Source of the DNA: Macrostomum hystrix
Lineage: Eukaryota > Platyhelminthes > Macrostomidae
Assembly: GCA_950097015.1 (NCBI GenBank)
Contig: CATNEN010000001.1
Coordinates: 21,877,501-21,941,500 of the forward strand
Length of the DNA stretch: 64,000 bases
Direction: 5' to 3'
Position 1 is the stretch's first letter; every line of letters starts with the position of its first letter. Below are positions 11,568-22,805 of this stretch, in pieces. A program made the translations under genes and the position numbers. The notes below the pieces were generated by a model that was not told where the DNA came from, made no database searches, and saw only the letters and a list, made by a program, of their open reading frames with translations.

Positions 11568-11981
11568 GGCTGCTTCGGTTGCTCATGCTTTGACAGTAGC
11601 GAGACCACGTGATATTTCAAATAGCCAACTTCACGACAGCTCCCGAACCGACTGCCCGATTTGCGTGAAAGTCCACCACATGAAGCTACATTTTCTGCCC
11701 TTTTACGATGAGCGTCGTTGTTGTCGAAGACCCTGGTGACAAGAACAAGTATAACATTGCTCTGTGTAAACCTCTATGGTTTAGATCCATATTGGCTCAG
11801 TAATATAATAATGAACAATAATAACCGACTTTGTGACATGATGAGATTTTGTGAGCAGAAAACTATGTCTATAGTTTTGCAATTCCGGAAAGTTGTTTCA
11901 TCGGATGAAGTGGAAAATTGTGGCTATTGTTCTGGATTTTTATGGCAATCGGTTGAATATTTAGCGAGATACTGAAAAAAG
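11568..11981. other. DIP2 3' flank
   Basis: AT-rich sequence between the DIP2 stop and the SINE. It probably holds the 3' UTR, but no canonical AATAAA is visible. No other gene is seen. Confidence 0.5.
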
Positions 11982-11990
11982 ATGAAAATG

Positions 11991-12304
11991 AAACAGAGGT
12001 TGTAGCCTAGTGGTTAGGGCGTCGGACTCACGACTTGAAGGTCGGGGGTTCGCTCCCGACTCCACTGAAAGAATTTGTGTCCTTTAGCAAGACACTTAAC
12101 TCTGCATTGCTTCAGTTCACCCAGCTGTTAAATGGGTACCAGCACCAGCTGGGATAATTGAAGGTGGGTGTGGCGTCCCCCCAGTCCATGGACTGAACAG
12201 CTGTACGCAGCCTTCAGATGCGCCGCGCATTAGCTGCGGCTGTGCTGTCGGCTGCACATCTGGCCCGATTGCGGCAGGTGTAATCAATTATAAATTAAAT
12301 TTTA
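11991..12304 (+). mobile_element. tRNA-derived SINE (family A), copy 1
   Basis: A tRNA-like head with an A box (tagcctagtggttag) and B box (gggttcgctcccg) is followed by a conserved body (gtcctttagcaagacactta.., ctgttaaatgggtacc) and an AT-rich tail. The 9-bp direct repeat atgaaaatg at 11982-11990 and 12305-12313 looks like a target-site duplication. It shares nearly its whole length with the copy at 21884. The body core resembles those in other metazoan tRNA-SINEs. Confidence 0.88.
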
Positions 12305-13754
12305 ATGAAAATGTGCGTATTTGAAATATCGAAATGTTTCATTAATTTTAGCGTAATTAATGAAACAAAATGTTTGTTTTCACTCATGTGTTCTTCGCGT
12401 GGCCAAATTTACCAGTTTTGTTGATATGGCGAAATTCTTACTACTTACTACTATTTAAAGACAGTAGTATGTCAAGCATAGGCGCTTTTTTTTAAGTTTG
12501 ATTTCTAGGAAATCTATTCAATGGAGATTTTTGCGTGCCTTGTTTGTCATTAATAAGCAACGATTTTTTACAGACGATCGATTGATGCACTAGTTTTTTT
12601 TTATTTGATTTAAACCAAATGTGATACTTGATTGGCAATATTTGCTGCTTATAGACTGGATTTCTAGGCCAGTCAATTTTTGCTGTGGTGTCTGGCAATT
12701 CTGGCGTAATTTTTTCCTGAGCAAATTGGAATATTCCTGAATACCTGCTTCCCATTACTATTAAAAAAAGTACAGTTTAAAATCTTTGTATTGGTTAATT
12801 TCAGTCTTTCTAGCCTTTGATCTACACAATAACAATTCTTTATAATATGATATTCATATGCCAATCTACTAATGCAGCATGGCTAACAGTTCAATTTTGA
12901 TATCAGTTTTTTATATATTGGCTGTGGCAAGTCTGTTATCAATTTGTGTCTTAACATAGTTCCTGTTGTCTTCAATTCAGTAATTTGTTATAGTTGCTCT
13001 TTTTGTGTGTGTTTTGCACGGAAATATTATACTACTACTGAGTAAGTAGTATAGTTTTACTCTATTTTTATCTGTTTTGTCTTTTTTATGACAATTTTTA
13101 ACGGTTCTAACATTCTTCGCGACAAAAATGTAACTCAATCCGGATAAGTATTTTAGCTGTAGATATTTTGCACAGCTGCTAACTGCTGTTGACCTAGTGC
13201 GTCTTTAAACCCCGATTTGAAAAAAACGTCGTTAAATAGAAAAATTACTATACTTAGAGGTACATTGTCCGCTGGATGACCAGATCAAATGACTGTTGTG
13301 AATGACTCGATTTCAACAGTCGATGACATTTGGAGTGTGCAATAAAAATAAATTAGCTCACTTTCTATTTCTCGACGTTAAAATTCATGTTTATCGAAAC
13401 AATTGAAGCCATTTTTTTCTAATTTGGTTGCAACGTCACGAATCAATGGTTTGAATGTGTTTTTGCTTTAGCTTTCTTGTGCTCAAGCTGTGTCCATTTG
13501 CAAGACTTGTAATAATAATAAAATAATTTCATTTTGTACGACCCGCAGGTACATAATATATTTGACGCAACAAACTGGTAATTGTACTAAAAGATTCCAT
13601 TGTACTGCTTTCATTGCTTTGATAAACACAGAGGGTTATTTCGCATTGTGTTTCATTTGTTTGATATTATGTAGCTTGATTTTCGTAGGGAAATTCGACA
13701 ATGTACATCAGGGAATATTAAGAAGCAAGGGGGATTCCCCTTCTAGCTCCGTCT
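12305..13754. other. AT-rich interval, no feature
   Basis: About 1.4 kb of AT-rich DNA without a supportable gene, repeat array or RNA. Short open frames here lack coding character. Confidence 0.6.
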
Positions 13755-14165
13755 AGATAGAAGTCGGTGTCCACCGAAGTCGGAGATGATGCAGGTACAT
13801 TCGGGTGACATGCTGATAAAATTTGAAGGCCTGGCAAGGCCGTACTGAGGCGCGGTGAAAATTCGTGTAGCTCTTTTGGGGGGAAATCTGACCTTTAGAC
13901 AGAACAGTTGAATATCTCGACGGTCTGAAGGGCTGGCAACTTGATTCTTGTTTCAGAAGATCAGAAGCATCAAAAGAGTTGGTCCGTGTTCTTGAGTTTC
14001 GTGTGCTTGCGTTGCTCCGTTCGGGTGCAGCACAAAAAATTAGCTTATCATTTGGTGACAGTAGACCCGCAGCCAGCGAGGTAATTCTGCCCATTCTGCT
14101 GCAACTACTGATGCAAGCAAACGCCAGTAGCCGCACGAAGGTACGCAGTCACATCATCAGGCAGT
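13755..14165 (-). mobile_element. SINE family B fragment
   Basis: This segment shares blocks with the copies at 51770-52340, 56795-57345 and 58410-58805: gggtgacatgctgataaa, aggcctggcaaggc, gaatatctcgacggtctga, ttgagtttcgtgtgcttg and ttgctccgttcgggtg. Orientation is set from the copy at 57345, whose tRNA-like head is on the minus strand. The head is missing or degraded here. Confidence 0.6.
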
Positions 14166-14406
14166 GTGCCAGCACAGACTACTTATTAAATAGTATATGA
14201 ACGTTAACTTAGTAGACCGTGTGTGTTCGTGTATCTCCATGGGCCACTCAAACCCTAGCTCTGAAAGACAAATGTACGGCACATAATGTGTCGTATCCAT
14301 CATTTTATTTGATTAAAGTAGTATTTTTCACAGTAAAGGCTTAATCGAAGGCTACTACAAGAGTGATTCAGCTTTTGTTGTTTTCGTTTTTCGCGCGCTT
14401 TGTCGT

Positions 14407-14963
14407 TTAATGTCCCGATGGCGACACGAACTCGCACAAAACATCCGAAGCAGAATATGTTTCGGCAGCATCCAGCAAATGATCCACACCTGGGAACCTA
14501 ATCACTGTATTTTCACCTGTGCCTGAGTTGCTCGGCTCTCCAGACAAACGAGCTGAAGCTGATGTTGCAGCTGATCCAGAGCCAACCACCCGCAGGCTCC
14601 GGACTGCCTGCTGGCTGGTAGCCTCCGAGCCAGAATTTTTTCACAACACTGGAGTTGAAGTATAAGGAGTCCGCGTGGCTCATCTCCGAGACGCTGGTCA
14701 CATCGGCCATGATCACCAGACCGCTCTGCGACTCGCACTTCTTTCTGCTGGGCCACCAGTAGCCGATGCCAGTGACAGTCGGTACTTCACTCCGCACTGC
14801 TCCATGCCGTAGCCAGACGGACACAGCGCGCCCGCCTCGAGTCCCGGTCGCTGCTTCACAAACACATAGCCTCTCCTTGCGCAGCCGCAGATCTTTACCG
14901 ACTTGCTGCACTTGTCGAACACGAACAGCTGACACGGACCGTCAGCCATTGTGAAGGCCTGGC
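14407..14963 (-). pseudogene. Truncated, frameshifted PAN/C-type-lectin-like pseudogene
   Basis: Minus-strand sequence matches the lectin-like family from RCQAFTMADGPC onward through ICGC, GYGMEQCGVKYRL, the GIGYWWPS region, WLGGYQPAGSPEPAGGWLW and a C-terminal ENTVIRFPG..LCEFVSP. The frame changes near 14780 (after GVKYRL) and again near 14530-14560, so the match is split over three frames. The signal peptide and N-terminal cysteines are absent. At 14964 homology to the gene stops abruptly and is replaced by a copy of the DNA upstream of the gene at 18234-18977. Confidence 0.82.
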
Positions 14964-15207
14964 AACGCGCTTTACATGACTTTATATACTGATTTCTTTC
15001 AGTTGTCCGCAATCGTCACTGCGATTGAAGCCAAGCTTGAAAAATTGAACTGCCTTCAATTCTGGCTTCTGACACGATTCCGATTGGACAGAACCTTTCC
15101 AGAACAAGAACTACTCATTCACAGTAGTTGAACGCGAGTTTCACTTAAACTCTGTTGTGAAATCAATATGAGAGCTTAAGAATGTACCCCTTCAAATCTG
15201 TTAGGAT
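14964..15207. repeat. Duplicate of 19065-19307
   Basis: Starting at aacgcgctttacatgac, this segment is nearly identical to 19065-19307, the region upstream of the minus-strand lectin-like gene at 18977. It is joined directly to the truncated pseudogene. A further lectin scrap (ggaccagcgcgcccgcc.. gtcgctgcttcacaaac) follows at about 15216-15265. Confidence 0.85.
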
Positions 15208-15265
15208 GTGTTAGGATCAGACGGACCAGCGCGCCCGCCTTGAGTCCTGGTCGCTGCTTCACAAA

Positions 15266-15874
15266 CTAGAATAGTCTGAACAAGACGTCTCCAAACTCTT
15301 CAAATGTCTTCACAAACTATTCTTGCTATTTAGCTAGACTAGGATGAATATATAGCAGCAATCACTTGTCCATACGGATTGTTCGTTTTGGAAATATAGT
15401 CTCAAAGAGTCTCAAAAGTTCATTGCAAGCAAAGTAGCTAAGAAGTCTTACTCCAGAAAATATTGACACGAACGCAAAAACAATCTACAGCTGCATTGAA
15501 GGAATTCCTAGAAAGTCGTAAAAACCTTTCTCTAAGTCGAGATGAGTGTTGAGGCTTGAGATGTACACTAAGCAGGTTTGTCCTATCCAGTTTGTCCTCG
15601 CAGCAGAATTTTTTGTCTGGCTTCGCTTCCAAGTCATTGACAAAATACGCAATTAACGTTAGATTCCCTTCTTTCAGTACGCAATTATAGCACGTTTTTT
15701 TTAACATAAATGCAAACATCTGACTGAAATAGGCCCAAAACCTGACGACTGGGATCCGAGATCTTACAAAACCTTGTTTCTATGGCTACAACAGCAAAAT
15801 CCTCCCTTGCAGGATAAATTTGCAACAAATCGAAGTCGAAAAAGTGAGAAGCCAGAAGAGGGAACGCAGTGATA
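15266..15874. other. 5' flank of the first lectin-like gene
   Basis: AT-rich DNA upstream of the plus-strand lectin-like gene. No clear TATA box, repeat or additional gene is visible. Confidence 0.4.
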
Positions 15875-16606
15875 ATGCTCTTCATTACTTTTCAACTTCT
15901 TGCGATTCTGCAACTCGTTAATGCCAGAGAGGAGCTGTATAACAAGGTCAATGCAAGCCTCTGCGTGCAAAAGAGATACGCCGAGGAACACTTTCACAAA
16001 AACAAGCTTGCATGCGCAGCTCTGTGCAGTGGCAACCCGCGATGTCAGGCCTTCACAATGGCTGACGGTCCGTGTCAGCTGTTCGTGTTCGACAAGTGCA
16101 GCAAGTCGGTAAAGATCTGCGGCTGCTCAAGGAGAGGCCAGGTGTTTGTGAAGCAGCGACCGGGACTCGAGGCGGGCGCGCTGTGTCCGTCTGGCTACGG
16201 CATGGAGCAGTGCGGAGTGAAGTACCGACTGTACACTGGCATCGGCTACTGGTGGCCCAGCAGACAGAAGTGCGAGTCGGAGAGCGGTCTGGTGATCATG
16301 GCCGACGTGACCAGCGTCTCGGAGATGAGCCACGTGGACTCCATCTGCTCGAACTATAGTAAAGGAGCTGCAGTGTGGCTCGGAGGCTACCAGCCAGCAG
16401 GCAGTCCTGAGCCTGCGGGTGGTTGGCTCTGGATCAGCTGCAACATCAGCGTCTATGCAGCTCTGTGGGCCACAGCAGAGCCCAACGACGGATTTGGAGC
16501 TGAAAATGTAGCCGCACGATTTCATGTGAAGCAAGGCCTCATTGACGTCAATGAAACATTTTCTGTTACTGATGTGCTTTGTGAGTGCACGTCTCCGCTT
16601 AACTGA
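15875..16606 (+). CDS. Secreted PAN/C-type-lectin-like protein 1
   Basis: A single-exon frame of 243 residues from ATG 15875 (MLFITFQLL..). An N-terminal hydrophobic signal peptide (about residues 1-18) is followed by a Cys-rich PAN/apple-like segment (CAALCSGNPRCQAF..CQLFVFDKC..ICGC). A C-type-lectin-like domain comes next, with WLGGYQPAGSPEPAGGWLW, an AEPND Ca2+-site-like motif and a terminal VLCEC. The canonical WND motif before the last cysteines is absent. Family knowledge suggests an extracellular carbohydrate- or protein-binding role; no specific ligand can be stated. Residues from about RCQAF to about HVDSICSN are almost identical to the three minus-strand paralogues, whereas both ends differ. 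AATAAA at 16918 may end the transcript. Confidence 0.85.
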   Translation: MLFITFQLLAILQLVNAREELYNKVNASLCVQKRYAEEHFHKNKLACAALCSGNPRCQAFTMADGPCQLFVFDKCSKSVKICGCSRRGQVFVKQRPGLEAGALCPSGYGMEQCGVKYRLYTGIGYWWPSRQKCESESGLVIMADVTSVSEMSHVDSICSNYSKGAAVWLGGYQPAGSPEPAGGWLWISCNISVYAALWATAEPNDGFGAENVAARFHVKQGLIDVNETFSVTDVLCECTSPLN

Positions 16607-16979
16607 TCCCTCGCACTCAATGCAAATCGACTCGGAGCTGTGCCGGACAATGCAGGCATAGTATTAAGTTGTCCAGGTGTGTTAATGAGATTTGAGTTGA
16701 ATTCCGCTCTCTTTTGTCTGTCTCCGAACACTACGGTCGTTGACTGCAATCAACGTGAAATCGAGCTTTAAAAGATGATTTGATAATTTTTCTAATTTTG
16801 CTTTTTCTAGTCGCGAAACCAAAATTTTTACATGAAGACGTTTATTTGATGTGATACTTACTCATACATACTTATACTAGAAAACATCCTTGCTAGCAGG
16901 ACTAGAACAGCAAAAATAATAAAGTCGCCTAAAAGTATTTGTTTATTATGAACAAAAGTGAATGTATATTATGTGAAGC

Positions 16980-17345
16980 AGCAGATCGTTTTAATAAATA
17001 GTTTCTTGCCGCGAAAGCTGTGTATTTTTAATAAGTTTTTTTCAAATTCTGTTGAATATATTCTTCTTTGTTCCAAATATACCTGTAATGTGAGTTCACA
17101 AATTAAACCTTTTATCAAATATATATTTCAGCTTCTCAAAAAAAAATTTGACTCCCTAAAAGTTAACGCCACGAGTTGGCAATTCTGTTGCTCATTTCCG
17201 CGCGGTGTGGACTTTTATGCTGAGATTTTCGAATTTCAGTTTAAATTCGATTACAGTTGCGCGAATCGGCAAATGTTGTGTTAATAACCTAGGCTTTCGG
17301 GATCTGGAGTCATTAACGTGACACCCTAGCATACACCCCAGCGCA
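16980..17345. repeat. Diverged duplicate of about 19710-20060
   Basis: AT-rich flanking DNA downstream of lectin gene 1 shares ordered blocks with 19710-20060 (gccacgagttg, catttccgcgcg.tgtggactttta, gagattttcgaa, gttaataacct, gagtcatt). This shows that the gene cluster expanded by duplication of segments larger than the genes. Confidence 0.7.
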
Positions 17346-18233
17346 TGCCCCTGTGTTCGGTTCAACAATAAAACTCTGAGGACACATTCATAAGCAAAGT
17401 AGCGTTCACAAGCCTATAGGTGCTCAACAAGCCTCAAGCCTTCTCTCAAAAGGCGTCTCTAACTAAAAAAAGTTGCTATTTTGAAAAAAATATTACACTC
17501 TTTCGTGTCTTGAAGCAGTGAGTTTCAGCTCAGAATGGAAGCTACTACGAGTATATTGATCTTTTTATCTCACGGCCCTTCATCGTGGCTCATGAAAGCG
17601 TGACACAATACCTTTTCTAATAGCCTAAAAACTGTCTAAAAGTCATCGCTAGTCACCTGGAAAAGTCCCAGCTTTGAAGCCCTTACCTAACACAACTCAT
17701 TCTTTTTGTGGAATCTGCTGAATTGCTATGCGAGGCTAGTTATTGCCACACTAAAAGATCCCCAACCAAAAATGGTACGACAAAAGCTTGTTTGAGCTCA
17801 AATCGATGAAGTTTGTGAATAGATGCTATTATAGAAGGGGACAAAGTTCTTCTTGGTAACGAAGCAACAAGTTAAACGATCGGCTTTAAAAATCACCGGC
17901 ATCAACTTTTCTGCCAAAACAGACAATATTCGATGAATATAAAATAAATGGAGTCCAGATTTAGTCAGATCTGCTGAAAACCGATATTGCTACTTCGCTT
18001 GACCAGGGAACGTTTTAGGAACCTGGAAATTCGAATAAATCGAGTTCGTTACTCTTCAGACACTTTGCTTGCACATTTTGCCTTGAAAACATTTTTGACG
18101 TCAGCGATTTGTTATAAATTACTCTTATTTAAAGCAAACTGAGAATGATAGGCAATGCTAGGTTCTAAGATAAATCTATATCTAGTCACAGTGTCATCAA
18201 ACAGTAGCAAAAAGTCCTGATTTCGAGTTAGAA
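17346..18233. other. Interval between convergent lectin-like genes, no feature
   Basis: AT-rich DNA between the plus-strand gene ending at 16606 and the minus-strand gene ending at 18234. No coding, RNA or repeat feature is supportable. Confidence 0.5.
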
Positions 18234-18977
18234 TCAGTCAAATGGTGACACGCACTCGCACAGGACGTCGAAGGCATTGAATCTTTCGGAAGCGTCGAGT
18301 AATTTAGTTTGGCCAGGGTACCGGATAACCTTGTTTTCAGTGGATCCGGCATTGTTGGGCTCTCCGCTTCTCCAAACGAACGAGCTGAAGCTGATGTTGC
18401 AGCCGACCCAGAGCCAACCGCCCGCTGGCTCCGGACTGCCTGCTGGCTGGTATCCTCCAAGCCACACTGTTCTTCCGACACTGAAGTTCGAGCAGATGGA
18501 GTCCACGTGGCTCATCTCCGAGACGCTGGTCACGTCGGCCATGATCACCAGACCGCTCTCCGACTCGCACTTCTGTCTGCTGGGCGACCAGTAGCCGATG
18601 CCAGTGTACAGTCGGTACTTCACTCCGCACTGCTCCATGCCGTAGCCAGACGGACACAGCGCGCCCGCCTCGAGTCCCGGTCGCTGCTTCACAAACACCT
18701 GGCCTCTCCTTGAGCAGCCGCAGATCCTCACCGACTTGCTGCACTTGTCGAACACGAACAGCTGACACGGACCGTCAGCCATTGTGAAGGCCTGGCATCG
18801 CGGGTTGCCACTGCAAATTACACTGCAGTAAAAAATGTCCTGCAAATTTGATTTAGTCTCGATGAAGTCTCCGTTGATGCACAGGTTAGCGTCAACGAGG
18901 TTGTAGATGTCTTCACTTGCACCGCAGATTCGCAAGCACAGACTCATCAGCCCAAGAGCCCTTGGAATCCAAAACAT
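18234..18977 (-). CDS. Secreted PAN/C-type-lectin-like protein 2
   Basis: A single-exon, 247-residue frame from ATG 18977. It has a signal peptide (MFWIPRALGLMSLCLRICGA), then a Cys-rich PAN/apple-like segment (CSVICSGNPRCQAF, CQLFVFDKC, ICGC). A C-type-lectin-like domain follows, with WLGGYQPAGSPEPAGGWLW, a GEPNN motif near residue 197 (EPN-type Ca2+/mannose-site signature in the lectin family) and terminal LCECVSP. The usual WND is replaced by FDV. Gene and region were duplicated: the DNA 90-330 bp upstream of its ATG reappears fused to the pseudogene at 14964-15207. Ligand and tissue are unknown. Confidence 0.85.
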   Translation of the reverse strand: MFWIPRALGLMSLCLRICGASEDIYNLVDANLCINGDFIETKSNLQDIFYCSVICSGNPRCQAFTMADGPCQLFVFDKCSKSVRICGCSRRGQVFVKQRPGLEAGALCPSGYGMEQCGVKYRLYTGIGYWSPSRQKCESESGLVIMADVTSVSEMSHVDSICSNFSVGRTVWLGGYQPAGSPEPAGGWLWVGCNISFSSFVWRSGEPNNAGSTENKVIRYPGQTKLLDASERFNAFDVLCECVSPFD

Positions 18978-19709
18978 TGCAGTAGTCTTTTATCTGGTCT
19001 TCCTTTTCTTTGTTTTAAAGTAAATCCTTCTTGCCTTATCAAGAATTCACCTGCTTCCATTCCGAACGCGCTTTACATGACTTTATATGCTGATTTCTTT
19101 CAGTTGTCTGCAATCGTCACTGCGATTGAAGCCAAGCTTGAAAAATTGAACTGCCTTCAATTCTGGCTTCTGACACGATTCCGATTGGACAGAGCGTTTC
19201 CAGAACAAGAACTACTCATTCACAGTAGTACAACACGAGTTTCACTTAAGCTCTGTTGTGAAAGCAGTATGAGAGCTTCAGAATGTACCCCTTCAAATCT
19301 GTTAGGATCTAAGTCGTCGCCTTGGAGGTGGAAATGCGATTTGTTTATTGCTGGAGACTAACAACGTAATACTTTGCTGTAAGCGTATAGTTTCTTTCCA
19401 GTATTGTTTCGGTAAAGTTCAAAGAGTTCTTGGTAGGCAAATAACCAACGTATGACTCGTCACAAGGAACCGCAGACTCCTGACAGGTGTCTCTGTCAGG
19501 AGTATTGATCTCTGATCCCTGATTTTGATCCCTGCTTGGCCACCAGTCGATGTCGATATCGATAGTCGATGTCCGTGTACAGTCGGTACTTCACTCCGCA
19601 CTGCTCCGCGCCGTAGCCAGACGGACATAGCGCGCCAGCATCGAGTCCCGGAGCCAGACGGACACAGCGCGCCAGCCTCGAGTCCCAGTCGCTTCTAGTT
19701 TTAGTAAAT
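18978..19709. other. Upstream region of lectin gene 2 with a lectin relic
   Basis: It contains the source or sister copy (19065-19307) of the segment joined to the pseudogene. At about 19525-19700 (minus sense) there is a short lectin-like relic (cggtacttcactccgcactg.., ccgtagccagacggaca) in which gcgccagc.tcgagtccc is duplicated. No intact frame is present. Confidence 0.6.
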
Positions 19710-20060
19710 AGTGCCTTAGAGTGGAAGCAACCAGTTTTTGCAAATTCTTTTGAATAAGTGCATCTTTGTTTTATAGAATGTCTGCAATGGGAGTTTACAA
19801 ATAGAAGCTTTTATCAAAAATAGATTTCATATTCTTTAAGTTAAATATACAAGAAAACCTATTCCGACTCCCTAAAATTACAGCCACGAGTTGAAAATTC
19901 TGTTGTTCATTTCCGCGCGCTGTGGACTTTTAATTTGAGATTTTCGAACTTAAGTTTAAATATGAGTACAGTTGCGCAAATAGGCAAATATCATGTTAAT
20001 AACCTTGACTTTCAGGATCTTGAGTCATTCACCTGACCCCTCAATCAGGAAAAGGGAGCA
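19710..20060. repeat. Diverged duplicate of 16980-17345
   Basis: It matches the downstream flank of lectin gene 1 in ordered blocks (see 16980). The DNA from 20061 to 20622 is AT-rich, with no gene visible. Confidence 0.7.
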
Positions 20061-20622
20061 TACACCCTTGGTATCCCTTGGTATATACGGTACAACAATG
20101 CAACAATGTATGCTTTCGTTAAAATATGTGGTTTTATCAGATCACTTAGTCTAAGTTAATTGTAAAAAGGTTTTTGAAATATATAAAAAGTCGCGACAGA
20201 AATCCACTACGTTGCAAATATACTGCTTCTATAGTAAGCCATCAAACTTCACAATTTTATTTCTCATTTACTTTAATCGTTTAAGAAAAGCTTCCAAGGA
20301 CTTCGTAAGTTGAAGTAAATGTACGAGTAAAAATAACTAATGATGAGAAAGAAGTTCAGAAGCATTCGGAAAGGATTGTCCAGAGCAATTGTGTATAAAG
20401 TACAAAGTCCTCGTAAAATGTTCCCCTAATTAACACCGTGAATAAAATCGCTTCGGCAGATAAAAATATATCAGTTCATAGTTTGTTTCTGTTGTTTCTA
20501 GTCTTTTGCAATGTTATTTTCTAATGTTTTCAGGTCTTATCTGAGTTAGATAAGACAATTAATTATTCGATTCAACCGAGTGTGAGACATCACTAGGCAG
20601 CTCCGACACGCAAAAGCTGCGA

Positions 20623-21372
20623 TCAGTCGAAGGGCGAAACACACTCGCACAGCACGTCCGAAACAGGGTATGTTTCGGGAACATCCAGTAGCTTCGTTTT
20701 GTCAAAGCGCCAGATTACCGTGTTTTCAACATCTCCGGCATTGTTTGGCTCAATATTCCTCCAAACGAACGAGCCGAAGCTGATGTTGCAGTCGATCCAG
20801 AGCCAACCGCCCGCTGGCTCCGGACTGCCTGCTGGCTGGTAGCCTCCGAGCCAGAATTTTTTCACAACACTGGAGTTGAAGTATAAGGAGTCCACGTGAC
20901 TCATCTCCGAGACGCTGGTCACGTCGGCCATGATCACCAGACCGCTCTCCGACTCGCACTTCTGTCTGCTGGGCCACCAGTAGCCGATGCCAGTGAACAG
21001 TCGGTACTTCACTCCGCACTGCTCCATGCCGTAGCCAGACGGACACAGCGCGCCCGCCTCGAGTCCCGGTCGCTGCTTCACAAACACCTGGCCTCTCCTT
21101 GAGCAGCCGCAGATCCTCACCGACTTGCTGCACTTGTCGAACACGAACAGCTGACACGGACCGTCAGCCATTGTGAAGGCCTGGCATCGCGGGTTGCCAC
21201 CGCATAAGACTCCGCAGGCAAAGTAAATTCTCTCCTGTGAGTAAGTCTCGACGAACTCATCGTTGATGCAGAGGCTGGCGTCAATGACGCTGTAAAGCTG
21301 CTCGATGCGGTCTCCGAAGACGAGACGCTGACTTAACAAAGAGATCAGGAGTGGCCAGAAGTTTATAATCAT
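20623..21372 (-). CDS. Secreted PAN/C-type-lectin-like protein 3
   Basis: The first ATG is at 21372 (MIINFWPLLISLLSQ), giving 249 residues; upstream in-frame sequence lacks an ATG. After the signal peptide the order is DRIEQLYSVIDASLCI, a PAN/apple-like segment (CGVLCGGNPRCQAF..ICGC) and a C-type-lectin-like domain with WLGGYQPAGSPEPAGGWLW, an IEPNN motif and VLCECVSP. The N-terminus is closest to gene 4 (shared NFWPLL and DRIEQ), while the middle is nearly identical to all paralogues. The VVKKFWLGG stretch is shared specifically with the pseudogene at 14407. A TATA box lies 79 bp upstream. Function beyond secreted lectin-like binding is unknown. Confidence 0.85.
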   Translation of the reverse strand: MIINFWPLLISLLSQRLVFGDRIEQLYSVIDASLCINDEFVETYSQERIYFACGVLCGGNPRCQAFTMADGPCQLFVFDKCSKSVRICGCSRRGQVFVKQRPGLEAGALCPSGYGMEQCGVKYRLFTGIGYWWPSRQKCESESGLVIMADVTSVSEMSHVDSLYFNSSVVKKFWLGGYQPAGSPEPAGGWLWIDCNISFGSFVWRNIEPNNAGDVENTVIWRFDKTKLLDVPETYPVSDVLCECVSPFD

Positions 21373-21450
21373 ATTTTTATGCTTGCAATATCGCAACGGC
21401 TCTAAGAAGTTTACAAGCGTTTTTGTTGCAAATAATATTCAAGCGATGCC

Positions 21451-21458
21451 TATTTATA
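21451..21458 (-). promoter_or_regulatory. TATA box of lectin gene 3
   Basis: TATAAATA on the minus strand, 79 bp before the ATG at 21372, within gctataaatagg. This is a plausible core promoter for a short 5' leader. Confidence 0.55.
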
Positions 21459-21883
21459 GCTAGTTTTATGGAAAAGTTTGTGACAATATTCTTTTTTTAA
21501 ATAACTTCCCTGAAGTTATTCGCATTAGTGCCAGCTTTGATTTTGTGTTGCCAATATTTGACAGCATGATTGACTCTGCTGTTTTAATTGCGGAGTCTTG
21601 CTTGTAGCTTTTAGGGTTGAAAAGGTGTCGGCCTTTATTAGACTAAGACTAGAAAGTCGCTTTGATCTAAAATGATCTGTGCGGCAGTTTAGTGCTACAT
21701 CCGCAAACAAAGTAATGCATCGACATTTAAAATATTTTTTTGAAAGGGCTCATTATTTTCGCTCCTGATATTTAACTTTTCGTATGAGCGCGTGAAAGAA
21801 GTTTTGCTTATTTGAGTATTTGCCTTTGTCGGCAAAAATTGTTTTTAGCTGTGCATAATCTGTGTTATTTAGCATAAGTATAA

Positions 21884-22202
21884 GAGGTTGTAGCCTAGTG
21901 GTTAGGGCGTCGGACTCACGACTTGAAGGTCGGGGGTTCGATTCCCGACTCGACTGGAACAATTTGCGTCCTTTAGCAAGACACTTAACTCTGCATTGCT
22001 TCAGTTCACCCAGCTGTTAAATGGGTACCAGCATCAGCTGGGATAATTGAAGGTGGGTGTGGCGTCCCCCCAGTCCGTGGACTGAACAGCTGTACGCAGC
22101 CTTCAGATGCGCCGCGCATTAGCTGCGGCTGTGCTGTCGGCTGCACATCTGACCCAATTGGGGAAGGTGTAATCAATTATTATTATTATTATTATTATTA
22201 TT
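21884..22202 (+). mobile_element. tRNA-derived SINE (family A), copy 2
   Basis: It has the same tRNA head (A box tagcctagtggttag; canonical B box gggttcgattcccg) and body as the copy at 11991, and ends in a (TTA)n tail. The 10-bp target duplication ataagtataa is at 21874-21883 and 22203-22212. Its intact B box and tail make it the better-preserved copy. Confidence 0.92.
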
Positions 22203-22212
22203 ATAAGTATAA

Positions 22213-22805
22213 CGCTTAGCAAGAGCTCATATTTGCACACAAATTTGATATCTAATTGCAATCATAATCGGCACATCACAAAACTTGCGAAATTACGAAA
22301 CCCAACAAATCTGTAATGATGACTAAGCCTGACTCGGAGATTCAAGCTTCACTAGCAACTTTTCCACATTACTCAACACAAAAATGTTTCACAGAATTCC
22401 TATTTCTTAAATTTCAATTCGATTGTGCATTCTGACATTCACTATACCTGACAACAAAGCCACGTCTGACAGGACAGTCACTTCTGACAGAACATCCACC
22501 TCTCAGAGAAAATTTTTTGTGAAATATTTTGCAAACCAGCTGCCGTTGCAAACTTTGCTGCTTCAAATGAGCTTTTTTGCTCTCTGATTTATTTAACTTT
22601 ACCTTAACAGTTTGGCTAAGTAAACTCCGCTGCGTTCAATTTAATTCAGATCGAGTGTAGAAAACGACGATTGCTTCCTATAATCCTTAGAATGTAATCT
22701 TGAAGGAGGCAAATAAATATATTCAAGACCTTTGAAGAAAATGAACTAGTTGATTTATCCCACAAAAATCACTCAGTAACGAAATGTCTCTTTTGAAAGT
22801 CGCGA
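22213..22805. other. Intergenic AT-rich DNA
   Basis: Sequence between the SINE and lectin gene 4. There is a small degenerate direct repeat (tctgacaggacagtcacttctgac.. region near 22460-22500). No gene is visible. Confidence 0.5.

Noticed and set aside
11999-12066. Functional tRNA gene
   Set aside because: The A and B boxes belong to a SINE with a shared body, tail and target duplications. The cloverleaf is imperfect. The same applies at 21886, 57270-57345 and 31195-31261.
18309-18713. Antisense open frames conserved across all lectin-like genes (also 16127-16534, 20896-21102, 22890-23285)
   Set aside because: Their conservation follows from near-identical sense-strand DNA. They have no domain of their own and sit opposite clear coding exons.
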